Notes under the pieces: model-generated
Told to the model about the DNA's origin: nothing
What the model saw: only the letters and a program-made list of their open reading frames with translations
Databases searched by the model: none
Shown here: one piece after another, positions 31,559-40,534 of the stretch
Position numbering within the stretch: position 1 is the stretch's first letter
How the letters are laid out: every line of letters starts with the position of its first letter
Position numbers and translations under genes: made by a program
Assembly (NCBI RefSeq): GCF_000468115.1
Contig: NZ_AVQI01000020.1
Coordinates: 62,001 to 126,000 of the forward strand
Reading direction: 5' to 3'
From: Treponema socranskii subsp. socranskii VPI DR56BR1116 = ATCC 35536
GTDB taxonomy: Bacteria > Spirochaetota > Spirochaetia > Treponematales > Treponemataceae
DNA length: 64,000 bases

Positions 31559-32535
31559 CTGCTCGACTCCCGTACGATCATCGACGGCGCGTACACGGTA
31601 CCCGTCGGCACGTCTTTTTGTGAAATGATGTCGAGGAGCTTTTCTGCAGCGGCTTCTCCGAGCCGGAATGCATTTTGCGAAACGGTCGTCAGCGCAACTT
31701 TGCACAGTTTTGCGAGTTTTATGTCGTCATAGCCGATGACGGAAACCTGTTCGGGAACGCGTATTCCGCTTTCGATCAGTTTATGCAAGGTTCCGATTGC
31801 AACGTTGTCGTTCGTGATAAAGAGCGCGGTTTTTACCGTATCGATTCGATTGTTTTTTATTAAAATCGGAACGAGATTTTCTCCGTCTTCAAATGTGCTT
31901 ACGTGTTCATAACGGACGACGCGCTTCGCTTTCAGCGCGGCCAGACATCCGTTTACTCTGTCCGTAATCGTTTGGTGTTCGAAGCCCGACACGACGATGT
32001 GCTGCTTTGCGCCGAGGGTGTTCATGTATTCACCCGCGAGTTTTCCGCCTGCGAAATTGTCGGAGGCGACGTAGGGGCAGCGGCGCGAATCGGGGATGCA
32101 GTTGAATACGACGAGCGGTATCTTCGCTTTCAGCAGTATATTGATACTCTTGCTCGAACTCGAAAGCGGGGCGAGCAGCACGCCGTTCGCACGTTTGCTG
32201 ATGAGCGAGCGTATCTGCGCGCTCTCTTTTTCGGCGATCCACTGCGACGAATGGATTTCAAGCGAATATCCGTTTGCGGAGAGCACGCGGTCGACTCCTT
32301 CAAGGATTTCGACGAAAAAGAAATTCGCCATTTCGTTGATGACGATGCCGACGGTCTTTGTCGGCGTACCGCTGAGGTTTTGTGCAATCGTACTGGGTAC
32401 GTAATTTTTTTTGCGGATGACGCGCTGCACTTTTTCTCTCGTTTCCGCTTTGACGATGGACGGATTCGTCATAACGCGGGAAACGGTCGACTTCGATACG
32501 CCTGCTATGTGTGCGACATCGTTGATGGTAATCAT
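31555..32535 (-). CDS. LacI-family transcriptional regulator
   Basis: A 326-residue repressor. Residues 1-50 are the LacI HTH and hinge ('ITINDVAHIAGVSKSTVSRVMTNPSIVKAETREKVQRVIRKKNYVPSTIAQNLSG'), the rest a periplasmic-binding-like effector domain ('TKTVGIVINEMANFFFVEILEGVDRVLSANGY', 'VSVIGYDDIKLAKL'). The start at 32535 is supported by TTGCAA-17-GATAAT ending 6 nt upstream; there is no Shine-Dalgarno, so it is probably leaderless. Operators of the LacI type (AAACCGGTTT at 32639 and a related site at 35802) lie at the two plus-strand promoters of this locus. It probably controls kinase-phosphatase, ABC importer and the ROK gene. Confidence 0.93.
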   Translation of the reverse strand: MITINDVAHIAGVSKSTVSRVMTNPSIVKAETREKVQRVIRKKNYVPSTIAQNLSGTPTKTVGIVINEMANFFFVEILEGVDRVLSANGYSLEIHSSQWIAEKESAQIRSLISKRANGVLLAPLSSSSKSINILLKAKIPLVVFNCIPDSRRCPYVASDNFAGGKLAGEYMNTLGAKQHIVVSGFEHQTITDRVNGCLAALKAKRVVRYEHVSTFEDGENLVPILIKNNRIDTVKTALFITNDNVAIGTLHKLIESGIRVPEQVSVIGYDDIKLAKLCKVALTTVSQNAFRLGEAAAEKLLDIISQKDVPTGTVYAPSMIVRESSR

Positions 32536-32541
32536 AGGATT

Positions 32542-32570
32542 ATTATCAACCGTATTTTGTCCTTTTGCAA
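32542..32570 (-). promoter_or_regulatory. promoter of the LacI-type gene (leaderless)
   Basis: Minus strand TTGCAA (32570-32565), 17-bp spacer, GATAAT (32547-32542), then 6 nt to the ATG at 32535. Confidence 0.65.
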
Positions 32571-32603
32571 CTTTAAATTTTTTGTATAACTTAAAATTTT
32601 TTA

Positions 32604-32649
32604 TTGACAGACGGACGGTCATGCCGTATCATTTAATAAAACCGGTTTC
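32604..32649 (+). promoter_or_regulatory. promoter and LacI-type operator of the kinase-phosphatase gene
   Basis: TTGACA (32604-32609), 17-bp spacer, TATCAT (32627-32632). The palindrome AAACCGGTTT (32639-32648), a classic LacI/GalR-family core, covers the transcription start region. Confidence 0.75.
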
Positions 32650-32664
32650 AAAAAAGGTAAAAAT

Positions 32665-34551
32665 ATGCCCCTTTCGTTTTTGGATCAATTCGATAAAGCG
32701 GCTTTGGAAGCCGCATCCGTTGCCGTTATCGGCGATATCTGTATCGATCATTATTATTTTACCGATTCGGCGGTATCCGAAATTTCCGTAGAAACGGGGC
32801 TCGAAACGGTATCGGTAAAATCGAGCGAGTATTATCTCGGAGGCGCGGCAAACGTTGCCGAAACGCTTCGAACGCTCGGAGTCGGAAACGTCGATCTCTA
32901 CGGCATTTCGGGTTCTGATGCCGAAAGTGCGATTTTGGAAGCGCTGTGCAAAGAACGCGGGATTTCGACTCGCGGTATCGTGCTGCAAAAAACGGACTGG
33001 CAGACGAACATGTACCATAAAATCATCAAAGACGGAAGAGAGCTGCCCCGTTTCGATTTGGGAAACTTCAATCTTGTTTCCGAAGCGACGCAAAACGAGC
33101 TGCTCGAAAAACTCGATGCGTCGCTTTCCGAATACCGCTGCATCATCGTAAACGAACAGCTGCTTTCCGGTTTGACGAACGATTATTTTATACGCGAACT
33201 CAATAAGCGGATCGCTTCGACTGCGGGGCAAATCGTGTGGCTCGTCGATACGCGGCATCGCATCGGAAGCTATGAAAACGTCATCTATAAGATGAACGAG
33301 CGCGAAACGCTCTCGTATTATAACGGAAAAACCGGAAGCGAACGCTCGGTCGAAAAAGCCGCCGCCTCTCTTTCGGCGCGTTGGAACCGACCCGTCGCCG
33401 TAACGCTCGGAAAAGAAGGCGCGCTCGCAGTGCAGGACGGCAAAAGCCGCCGCGCGCTCGGCATAGATTTTACGCAGCCGATCGATACGGTCGGAGCGGG
33501 GGATGCGTTTATCGCTTCGATGGCCGCCGCCCTTGTTTCGGGGCTTTCGTTTTTCGATGCCGTCGATGCCGCAAACCTCGGCGCATCGGCAAGCGTTTTG
33601 ACGCTGTATCGGACGGGACATCCTTCGCTTTTGGATATGCGTTCCGTCGCGCACAATGCGATGTTTCGCTATCATCCTGAAATTGCGAGTTATGCGGAAA
33701 AGCCGCGCACGCTTCCCGATTCGCACATCGAAATCATTGACGAGGCGGCATTCGAAAATCGCCGCATCTATCCGCAGGTTGCGATCTTCGATCACGACGG
33801 AACGATCAGCGTGCTTCGGCAGGGCTGGGAAAGTGTCATGGAAGCCGTCATGGTCGAAGCGGTGACGCAGGATGCGAGCGCGGATGAAGAGCTTCGGAAG
33901 CGTATTACGGCGGACGTCAAAGAGCTTATCGATAAAACGACCGGTATTCAAACGATCATTCAAATGCAGCTGCTCATCCCGATCATAGAAAAATACGGGC
34001 TTGTAAAAACCGTCCGCTCGGCGGAGGATTACAAAGCGATATTTGTCCGGCGCTTAAAACAATCGATGCAGGAAAAAGTCGATGCGCTGAGCCGCGGTGA
34101 ATTGAACACCGACGACGTAACGATAAAAGGAGCTCGGGATTTTTTGCAAACGCTTTTTGAAGCGGGAACGAAATTGTATTTGGCAAGCGGCAGCGATCAC
34201 GACGACGTCGTGCGCGAAGCGGAACGGCTCGGTTATGCACATCTGTTTACCGGAGGCATCTGCGGTTCGGTCGGCGATCCTAAAAACGATCCGAAAAAAA
34301 TCGTCATTCAAAAAATTATTAAAGAGCTTGCAGAGCAGGGTATTCGTCCGGAAAGCTGTGCGGTTTTCGGCGACGGGCCGGTCGAAATGCGCGAAGCGCA
34401 CGAAAACGGATTTTTTGCAGTCGGCGTTTTGTCCGACGAAAAACAGCGCTTCGGCGTCAATCGGGCAAAGAGAGCGCGCCTCGTGCTTGCGGGGGCGGAC
34501 GTATTGATTCCCGATTTTTCGCAGATACGCCGCATTTACGGCAGGGCGTAA
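32665..34551 (+). CDS. PfkB-family sugar kinase fused to a HAD phosphatase
   Basis: A 628-residue fusion. Residues 1-320 are a PfkB/ribokinase-type kinase closest in style to the HldE/RfaE kinase domain ('VAVIGDICIDHYYF', 'YYLGGAANVAETLRTLGV', 'VTLGKEGALAVQD' and the catalytic 'PIDTVGAGDAFIASMAA'). Residues about 365-620 are a HAD hydrolase with nucleophile motif 'VAIFDHDGTISVLRQGWE', 'YLASGSDHDD' and 'CAVFGDGPVEMREAHENG'. No nucleotidyltransferase domain is present, so this is not HldE. A kinase and a phosphatase in one chain suggests phosphorylation at one carbon and removal at another. It opens the LacI-controlled operon, with an unknown conserved protein next. Confidence 0.85.
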   Translation: MPLSFLDQFDKAALEAASVAVIGDICIDHYYFTDSAVSEISVETGLETVSVKSSEYYLGGAANVAETLRTLGVGNVDLYGISGSDAESAILEALCKERGISTRGIVLQKTDWQTNMYHKIIKDGRELPRFDLGNFNLVSEATQNELLEKLDASLSEYRCIIVNEQLLSGLTNDYFIRELNKRIASTAGQIVWLVDTRHRIGSYENVIYKMNERETLSYYNGKTGSERSVEKAAASLSARWNRPVAVTLGKEGALAVQDGKSRRALGIDFTQPIDTVGAGDAFIASMAAALVSGLSFFDAVDAANLGASASVLTLYRTGHPSLLDMRSVAHNAMFRYHPEIASYAEKPRTLPDSHIEIIDEAAFENRRIYPQVAIFDHDGTISVLRQGWESVMEAVMVEAVTQDASADEELRKRITADVKELIDKTTGIQTIIQMQLLIPIIEKYGLVKTVRSAEDYKAIFVRRLKQSMQEKVDALSRGELNTDDVTIKGARDFLQTLFEAGTKLYLASGSDHDDVVREAERLGYAHLFTGGICGSVGDPKNDPKKIVIQKIIKELAEQGIRPESCAVFGDGPVEMREAHENGFFAVGVLSDEKQRFGVNRAKRARLVLAGADVLIPDFSQIRRIYGRA

Positions 34552-34625
34552 TCGGTGGATCGGTGTACGATTTTACGGGGCGGGGCGATATTTTCATCGG
34601 TTAATAAATTTTAATAAGGAATGTT

Positions 34626-35732
34626 ATGGCTGCGATGCGATTGTTCGACAGGTCGGAGATGCGCTATTTCCCGCTGTCGGAAAGGAAAAACAAAGTTTTC
34701 ATCGAGCACGATTACGTCGATGAAAAAACGTATAAAAGCAAAGCCTCGCCTGAACTGCGCCTTCGCGCCGAACAAATTGCCGACGAACTGCGGAAAGCGA
34801 AAGAGGCGGGCGCTTCCCGTATGTGTGCATTCGGGGCGCACGCGATCAAAAACGGGCTCGGCCTGCTGCTTTCGAAATTCGTTGCGGAAGGATGGTTTAC
34901 GCACCTTGCGACGAACGGCGCCGGCGTCATCCACGATTGGGAATTTTCGTTTCAGGGACAAAGCAGCGAAGACGTCCGTGCGAACGTCGCGCTGGGGCAA
35001 TTCGGCACGTGGCAGGAGACGGGTTTTTCGATCAATGCGGCGATCGCCGCAGGCGCATACGAAGGACTCGGTTACGGAGAAGCCGTCGGCAAAATGATTT
35101 CGAAAGGCGGCATCGATATTCCGTCGGCAGAAGAGCTCGAAACTGTCGTCTGCGATAAAAACGCTCCGCTTTCAAAACGCGCCGCCGCCGCCGATTTTCT
35201 CGATGAAATACGTTCCCTCGATCTGCCGGACGGGCGCTTTTTGGCGATAGCGCATCCGTATAAGCGTTTCAGCGTGCAGGCTGCCTGCTATGAAAACGGC
35301 GTGCCGTTTACCGATCATCCGATGTTCGGCCACGATATCATCTATACGCACAAAGCGAATAAGGGAGCTGCGATCGGGAGGACGGCGGAAGTCGATTTTT
35401 TACGCTATGTTGCATCGGTGAGCGGTTTGCAAAACGGCGTGTATTTGTCGATCGGATCGGCGGTTATGAGTCCGATGATTTTTGAAAAAGCGCTGTCGAT
35501 GGCGAGGAACGTTGCAATTCAAAACGGGCAAGAGATTCGGAACGCTGCGATCCACGTATTCGATTTGCAGCGCGAAACGTGGGATTGGAGAAGGGGTGAG
35601 CCGCCTGCGGACAATCCCGCATATTACCTGCGCTTTATGAAGACCTTCAGCAGGATGGGCTGTCCCGTCGATTACACGTCGGCCGATAACCGAGACATAT
35701 TGGTGGAATTGTACAGAGCGCTGCATCGGTAG
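34626..35732 (+). CDS. conserved protein of unknown function ('NGAGVIHDWE' family)
   Basis: A 368-residue cytoplasmic protein without a family I can name securely. It has a striking conserved-looking core near residues 60-140: 'MCAFGAHAIKNGLGLLLSKFVAEGWFTHLATNGAGVIHDWEFSFQGQSSEDV...GQFGTWQETG', rich in Gly, His, Asp and Glu, as expected of an active or ligand-binding site. It may be a distant deoxyhypusine-synthase-like Rossmann protein. No signal peptide or membrane span is present. It lies 74 bp after the kinase-phosphatase fusion and before a ribose-type importer, so an enzymatic role on the same sugar is likely. The Shine-Dalgarno is AAGGA. Confidence 0.6.
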   Translation: MAAMRLFDRSEMRYFPLSERKNKVFIEHDYVDEKTYKSKASPELRLRAEQIADELRKAKEAGASRMCAFGAHAIKNGLGLLLSKFVAEGWFTHLATNGAGVIHDWEFSFQGQSSEDVRANVALGQFGTWQETGFSINAAIAAGAYEGLGYGEAVGKMISKGGIDIPSAEELETVVCDKNAPLSKRAAAADFLDEIRSLDLPDGRFLAIAHPYKRFSVQAACYENGVPFTDHPMFGHDIIYTHKANKGAAIGRTAEVDFLRYVASVSGLQNGVYLSIGSAVMSPMIFEKALSMARNVAIQNGQEIRNAAIHVFDLQRETWDWRRGEPPADNPAYYLRFMKTFSRMGCPVDYTSADNRDILVELYRALHR

Positions 35733-35770
35733 CCGCCGAATTCGAATGGGTAAGGTGCGGAAAAAAATCT

Positions 35771-35817
35771 TTGACTTTTCGAAAATGAGGTCGTATAATT
35801 TATGAGAACGGTTTCAT
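35771..35817 (+). promoter_or_regulatory. promoter and LacI-type operator of the second sugar ABC operon
   Basis: TTGACT (35771-35776), 17-bp spacer, exact TATAAT (35794-35799). The imperfect palindrome ATGAGAACGGTTTCAT (35802-35817) follows at once and shares CGGTTTCA with the operator at 32639-32649, so the same LacI protein probably binds both. Confidence 0.8.
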
Positions 35818-35854
35818 AAAACAGGAGATCGTTTTAAAGAACGAGGGACTGTGT

Positions 35855-37387
35855 ATGGATAAAAAAGTAATTGTGGATATGCGGCATATCTACAAATCGT
35901 TTTTCGGCGTGCATGCGCTCAACGATGTGTCGTTCGAATTGTGCGAAGGCGAAGTGATGGCGCTGCTCGGAGAAAACGGCGCGGGAAAATCGACGCTCGT
36001 CAAAATCATCTCCGGTGTTTACACGCGCGACGAAGGCAGCATGAAGCTTTTCGGCAAAGACGTCGAGATACATCTTTCGCCGAAAAAAGCGCAGGAGCTC
36101 GGCGTTACGATCATCCATCAGGAGCTCAATATGTGCGGGCATCTGACGGTTGCGCAGAATATTTTTTTGGGGCGGGAACTGTGTAGGGGTTCCGTGCTCA
36201 ACGAACGCGAGATGAAAAAACGCACGCAGGAAGTGCTCGACGAACTGCAAATGGACGACATTACGCCGGATACGATCGTCGGAAATCTTCAAGTGTCGAA
36301 ACAGCAGATGGTCGAAATCGCAAAAGCGTTTCATACAAATGCGAAGATTTTGATTATGGACGAACCGACATCCGCGTTGACGAGCAAAGAGATCGATCGG
36401 CTCTTCGGCATTATTAAATCATTGAAAGAAAAGGGTGTCGGCATTATCTATATATCGCACCGTCTCGAAGAGCTGCAGGATATTGCCGATCGCGTGACGA
36501 TCATGCGCGACGGAAAATTCATCATACGCGGCGAATTCAAAGATATGCGGATGGATGAAATTATTAAAAATATGGTCGGTCGCGAAGTCAAAGAAAAGTT
36601 CCCGCGCATATCGACGCCGAAAGGCAAAAAAATATTTTCAATTAAAAATCTTTCGTCGGGTAAAATGGTGCGCGACGTATCGTTCGACGTATACGAAGGC
36701 GAAATCCTCGGCATCGCGGGGCTTATGGGGGCGGGGCGAACGGAATCGACGCGTGCGCTGTTCGGCGTCGACGCGAAAGACGGCGGAACGATCGAACTCG
36801 ACGGCAAAGAAATTTTCGTCAACTGTCCGACCGATGCGATCAGGCAGGGCGTCGTGCTCGCTCCCGAAGATCGAAAAAAAGACGGACTGTGTACGAAGCT
36901 TTCGATCAAAGAAAACATCGCGCTGCCGAACCTCGATATTTTGTGCAACCGATTCGGCATAATCGACCGAAAAAAAGAAGCGGCGATGCTTGAAAACGCG
37001 GTAAAGCGGCTGTCGCTGAAGATGGCAGGCGGCGATAAAGATGCGGCATCCCTTTCCGGCGGCAACCAGCAAAAGCTTGTCGTTGCAAAGTGGCTGTTGC
37101 GCGAAAGCCGTGTTATCATATTCGACGAGCCGACTCGCGGCATCGACGTGGCGGCAAAAGTCGAAATATACAATCTGATGAACAAACTCAAACAGGAAGG
37201 AAAGGGCGTCGTATTCGTGTCGAGCGAACTTCCCGAAATTTTAGGAATCGCCGACAGAATCGTCGTTCTGTGTGAAGGACGGGTTACCGGAGAGATGCCT
37301 GCATCGGAAGCGACGCAGGAAAAAATATTATATCTTGCGACACGTTTTCTTAATAAAAAAAGCGAAAAAGAGGCAAAAGCGGTATGA
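35855..37387 (+). CDS. ribose-type sugar ABC transporter, double ATPase (second system)
   Basis: A 510-residue RbsA-type ATPase. The first half has Walker A 'GENGAGKST', Q-loop region and Walker B 'ILIMDEPTSAL'; the second half has the reduced P-loop 'GLMGAGRTE', an intact 'LSGGNQQKLVVAKWL' signature and 'VIIFDEPTRGIDV'. It differs clearly from the ATPase at 6594, so it is not a recent duplicate. The stop overlaps the permease start by 4 bp. It is preceded by a consensus promoter with a LacI-type operator. It powers uptake of the sugar handled by the kinase-phosphatase and ROK proteins nearby. Confidence 0.95.
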   Translation: MDKKVIVDMRHIYKSFFGVHALNDVSFELCEGEVMALLGENGAGKSTLVKIISGVYTRDEGSMKLFGKDVEIHLSPKKAQELGVTIIHQELNMCGHLTVAQNIFLGRELCRGSVLNEREMKKRTQEVLDELQMDDITPDTIVGNLQVSKQQMVEIAKAFHTNAKILIMDEPTSALTSKEIDRLFGIIKSLKEKGVGIIYISHRLEELQDIADRVTIMRDGKFIIRGEFKDMRMDEIIKNMVGREVKEKFPRISTPKGKKIFSIKNLSSGKMVRDVSFDVYEGEILGIAGLMGAGRTESTRALFGVDAKDGGTIELDGKEIFVNCPTDAIRQGVVLAPEDRKKDGLCTKLSIKENIALPNLDILCNRFGIIDRKKEAAMLENAVKRLSLKMAGGDKDAASLSGGNQQKLVVAKWLLRESRVIIFDEPTRGIDVAAKVEIYNLMNKLKQEGKGVVFVSSELPEILGIADRIVVLCEGRVTGEMPASEATQEKILYLATRFLNKKSEKEAKAV

Positions 37388-38403
37388 GTGAAATACAAAA
37401 ACAAAATCCCGTAAAGCGGCTTTTTGAGATCCGCGGCATGGGACAAGTGCTTACCGTTACGGCGGGGCTTATCGTGCTGAGTATCGCGTTCGGCATCGTA
37501 AACCCTGTATTTTTCAGCAGCCGCAACGTCGGAAATCTTTTGCGTCAAATTGCACCGATACTGCTCATCGGTATAGGGCAGTCCTATGTGCTCATTACCG
37601 GAAATATCGATTTGTCAATAGGTTCACTCATCGGCATGAGTTGTATGATAAGCGCAACGCTTATGACGAAAGGAACGAATCCGTGGGTTTCGGTTGCGAT
37701 TACGCTCGTGTGCTGCCTTGTCATAGGAGCTGCGAACGGACTGCTCGTCGCGCTGTGTAAGCTGCCGCCGTTTATTGCGACGCTCGGTACGATGACGATT
37801 GCGCGCGGCGTCGCACAGATCGCGAACGGCAACTACAATACCGATTCGATCGGAGAAGCGGCGGAAGGCTTCCGCAATTTTTTCTATTACGGAAAGACGC
37901 TCGGTTTTTACAATACGATTTGGATAGCGATCGCGTTGTGGTTTGCGTTTAATTTTGTATTGACGCGGACGCGGACAGGCCGGCATATCTACGCGATCGG
38001 ATCGAATGTCGAAGCCGCGCGTCTTTCGGGCGTCAACATCGTTTCGACGACGCTGAAAGCCTATCTCGTGTCGTCATTCGTTTCGTGCGTCGTCGGCCTT
38101 ATTACGTGTGCGACGAGCGGTATGGGGACGATGGACAGCGGCAATTCATACGAATTGTATGCGGTCGCAGCGTCCGTTATCGGAGGCGTGTCGACGCTCG
38201 GAGGACAAGGGCTTTTGTTCGGTACGGTTATCGGCGCTTCGATTTGGGGCGTACTGCAAAACGGATTGCAGTTTGCGGGTGCGCCGGTCGCGATCAGAAA
38301 TATCGTTATCGGCATTATCGTTATCCTTTCGGTATTGCTCGACATCATCGTGCGTACCGGTCGTCATGCCGGCAAAAAAGCGGCAAAGAATTCTGCTGTA
38401 TAA
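37384..38403 (+). CDS. ribose-type sugar ABC transporter, permease (second system)
   Basis: A 339-residue RbsC-type permease with eight to ten membrane spans. Signatures: 'VLITGNIDLSIGSLIGMSCM', 'GAANGLLVALCKLPPFIATLGTMTIARGVAQIANG' and 'VIGGVSTLGGQGLLFGTVIGASIWGVLQNGLQF'. Its ATG lies within the ATPase stop (ATGA), indicating translational coupling. The C-terminus is lysine-rich and cytoplasmic. It forms the membrane channel for the binding protein at 38444. Confidence 0.95.
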   Translation: MSEIQKQNPVKRLFEIRGMGQVLTVTAGLIVLSIAFGIVNPVFFSSRNVGNLLRQIAPILLIGIGQSYVLITGNIDLSIGSLIGMSCMISATLMTKGTNPWVSVAITLVCCLVIGAANGLLVALCKLPPFIATLGTMTIARGVAQIANGNYNTDSIGEAAEGFRNFFYYGKTLGFYNTIWIAIALWFAFNFVLTRTRTGRHIYAIGSNVEAARLSGVNIVSTTLKAYLVSSFVSCVVGLITCATSGMGTMDSGNSYELYAVAASVIGGVSTLGGQGLLFGTVIGASIWGVLQNGLQFAGAPVAIRNIVIGIIVILSVLLDIIVRTGRHAGKKAAKNSAV

Positions 38404-38443
38404 AATGCAGGAAATATATTATTAATTATCATAGGAGGAAATT

Positions 38444-39349
38444 ATGAAAAAAGGTATTACCTTTATTATCGCGGCGCTTGTTTTGGCGGGATCCGTGTTT
38501 GCGAACGGCACACAAGATACGGGTTCGAAAAAAGTTTATTTGATCACGATGGATCAAATGGACCAGCACTGGGTCAATGTCAATCAGGGCTGCGAAAAGG
38601 CGGTAAAAGAGATCGGCGGCATCACGTACAAGTGGCTTGCTCCCGATGTAAAAGACGATAACAAACAGATCGAGTGCATCAACAATGCGGTCGCCGACGG
38701 TGCGAATGTTATCCTGCTTGCGGCAAACGGTCCGACGGCGGTACAATCCGCGTTGAAAGAAGCGGTCGCTGCGGGCGTTAAGATTATCTATGTCGACAGC
38801 CCTGCAAAATTCCCCGGAGAGCAGACGCTCGCGACGGACAACAAAGCTGCAGGCGTAACGGCGGGCAAAGAACTTATCAAAGCGCTTTCGGCAAAAGGAA
38901 TTACGTCGGGCTCGATCGGTATTATCAACACGAATGCCGCAACGACGTCGACGCTCGACCGCGAAAACGGATTCCGCAGTGCATTTGCCGGAACGCAGTT
39001 CAAAATCCTCGCAACGCAGTATTGCGAAGGAGACGCCGCGCGTTCGAAAGATGCTGCGTCGAATTTTATCGCTCAAGGCTGCGTCGGTCTTTTCGGTGCG
39101 AACGAAGGTTCGACGGTCGGTGTCGGAAGCGCAATCGCCGAGTCGAACGGTGCGGCGGTCGGTGTCGGTTTCGATAAATCCGATATGATCATGAATTTGA
39201 TTCAGCGCGGTTCTCTTGTTGCGACGATGGCGCAAAACCCCGACGTGATGGGATACGAAGGTATGAAGAGCGCGGCGAAAGTGCTGAACGGTGAAAAGGT
39301 CAGTCCCGCCTACTATGATACGGGCGTTTCCGTTTTGACGAAAAAATAA
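38444..39349 (+). CDS. ribose-type sugar ABC transporter, substrate-binding protein (second system)
   Basis: A 301-residue periplasmic binding protein. The signal peptide (MKKGITFIIAALVLAGSVFANG) ends in the 'FANG' pattern seen in many spirochaete binding proteins and lacks a lipobox. The mature part is Peripla_BP_4 type: 'MDQMDQHWVNVNQGCEKAVKEIGGITYKW', 'CINNAVADGANVILLAANGPTAVQSAL', 'IIYVDSPA' and 'GLFGANEGSTVGVGSAI'. Unlike the other import operons here, the binding-protein gene is last, and it is followed by a terminator. The ligand is unknown. Shine-Dalgarno AGGAGG is 6 nt before the ATG. Confidence 0.93.
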   Translation: MKKGITFIIAALVLAGSVFANGTQDTGSKKVYLITMDQMDQHWVNVNQGCEKAVKEIGGITYKWLAPDVKDDNKQIECINNAVADGANVILLAANGPTAVQSALKEAVAAGVKIIYVDSPAKFPGEQTLATDNKAAGVTAGKELIKALSAKGITSGSIGIINTNAATTSTLDRENGFRSAFAGTQFKILATQYCEGDAARSKDAASNFIAQGCVGLFGANEGSTVGVGSAIAESNGAAVGVGFDKSDMIMNLIQRGSLVATMAQNPDVMGYEGMKSAAKVLNGEKVSPAYYDTGVSVLTKK

Positions 39350-39384
39350 ATGTGTCGAATTCGCATTTTGTGATTTAATCAATT

Positions 39385-39413
39385 TACCCCGGTATTCCGT
39401 GCCGGGGTATTAT
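39385..39413 (+). terminator. terminator of the second sugar ABC operon
   Basis: TACCCCGG (39385-39392) pairs with CCGGGGTA (39402-39409), followed by TTATAAATT. The T-run is short. Confidence 0.75.
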
Positions 39414-39435
39414 AAATTCCCTACGAAAACGCCGT

Positions 39436-40398
39436 TTATCCGTTTTTGCAAGCGGCTGCAATCGCCGCATAATCGCCGATGGCGTTTCCGAGCGCGGCGG
39501 GTACGATGCGGCAGCTTTTTCGCGGAACTTCGAGCGCTTCTCTTTCTACGGCGAGCTCCATCGAAGGGCGCAAAAGATTTTCAGAGCGCGCAAATATGCT
39601 TCCGATGATGATGCATTCGGGATTTAATAAATCGATTAAAAGCGCGAGTCCGCGTCCGAGGTATTCTCCGGAGCGCGCGTAGATGCGCCGTGCGAGCTTG
39701 TCTCCCGAATCGGCAGCTTCTGCGATCGTTTTTGCCGTGAGTGTTTCGTCCGGCACGGCGAGCAGTACCGATCGTTCGCCCGATTTTTTTGCATCCGACA
39801 CCATCGATCGACCGAGACGCGCGATGCCGCCTCCGGAACAAAATCCTTCAAACGATCCGAACTTTCCGTAACCGAGCGGGCCGTTTTCGGCGAGCCTGAT
39901 ATGCCCTGCTTCTCCTGCGAGTCCGTTCGCACCTTCGTAGAGCCGGCCGTCGAGGATGAGCCCTGCTCCGAGTCCCGTTCCGAAGGTCAAAAATATGAGG
40001 TTGCGCGTACCTTTTCCCGCACCGAATTTCCACTCGGCGACGGTACACGCGTTTGCATCGTTTTGCAAAAATGCGGGAACGGAAAGCCGTTCGGAAATAT
40101 ACTCCGTGACGGGAACCGCATCCCAGCCGGGAAGATTCGGCGGTGACATGACAAGCCCCGCTTTTTCGTCGAGCGGGCCGCCGCAGCTGATGCCTGCCGC
40201 CGCCGGATGCAGCGAATATTCGGCGATGATGCTTTTTGCCGCAGCGATAAGCGCGTCGAGCGTTTTTTGCCACGGCACGCGTTCGGTCGCGATCTGCTTC
40301 CGTGCGACAATCGTACACGCATCGTTCGCCCAGTCAGCACGTGCGGCGACGACCGCGCATTTCGTTCCGCCGATATCGAATCCGATGTAATCGTTCAT
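39436..40398 (-). CDS. ROK-family protein lacking the usual zinc cysteines
   Basis: A 320-residue ROK protein. The P-loop 'IGFDIGGTKCAVVAARAD' and the catalytic-aspartate segment 'FLQNDANACTVAEWKFGAG' are intact, and 'LIFLTFGTGLGAGLILDGRLYEGANGLAGEAGHIRL' is typical. But the zinc-binding CxCGxxGCxE box is replaced by 'YGKFGSFEGFCSGGGI', with one cysteine; some ROK kinases of other specificity do the same. It converges on the second ABC operon. The Shine-Dalgarno is missing; TATATT ends 7 nt before the ATG, so the mRNA may be leaderless. Probably a kinase for a hexose or amino sugar. Confidence 0.85.
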   Translation of the reverse strand: MNDYIGFDIGGTKCAVVAARADWANDACTIVARKQIATERVPWQKTLDALIAAAKSIIAEYSLHPAAAGISCGGPLDEKAGLVMSPPNLPGWDAVPVTEYISERLSVPAFLQNDANACTVAEWKFGAGKGTRNLIFLTFGTGLGAGLILDGRLYEGANGLAGEAGHIRLAENGPLGYGKFGSFEGFCSGGGIARLGRSMVSDAKKSGERSVLLAVPDETLTAKTIAEAADSGDKLARRIYARSGEYLGRGLALLIDLLNPECIIIGSIFARSENLLRPSMELAVEREALEVPRKSCRIVPAALGNAIGDYAAIAAACKNG

Positions 40399-40534
40399 TA
40401 GGTAGAATATAGCGTAAAAAGAAAAATCGTTATATACCGGCCGATATGGCCGCACGAATTTCGCATTTCAAAAAATCCGACGGAGAGCATTTTTTTCTCG
40501 ACATTTAACCGAATACTTTGTACAATACATTCGC

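Noticed and set aside
32629-33963. A 444-codon minus-strand ORF opposite the kinase-phosphatase fusion
   Set aside because: Shadow frame; the plus-strand protein has clear PfkB and HAD motifs.
32665-34551. HldE-type bifunctional heptose enzyme
   Set aside because: The second domain is a HAD phosphatase with DxDGT, not the nucleotidyltransferase of HldE.
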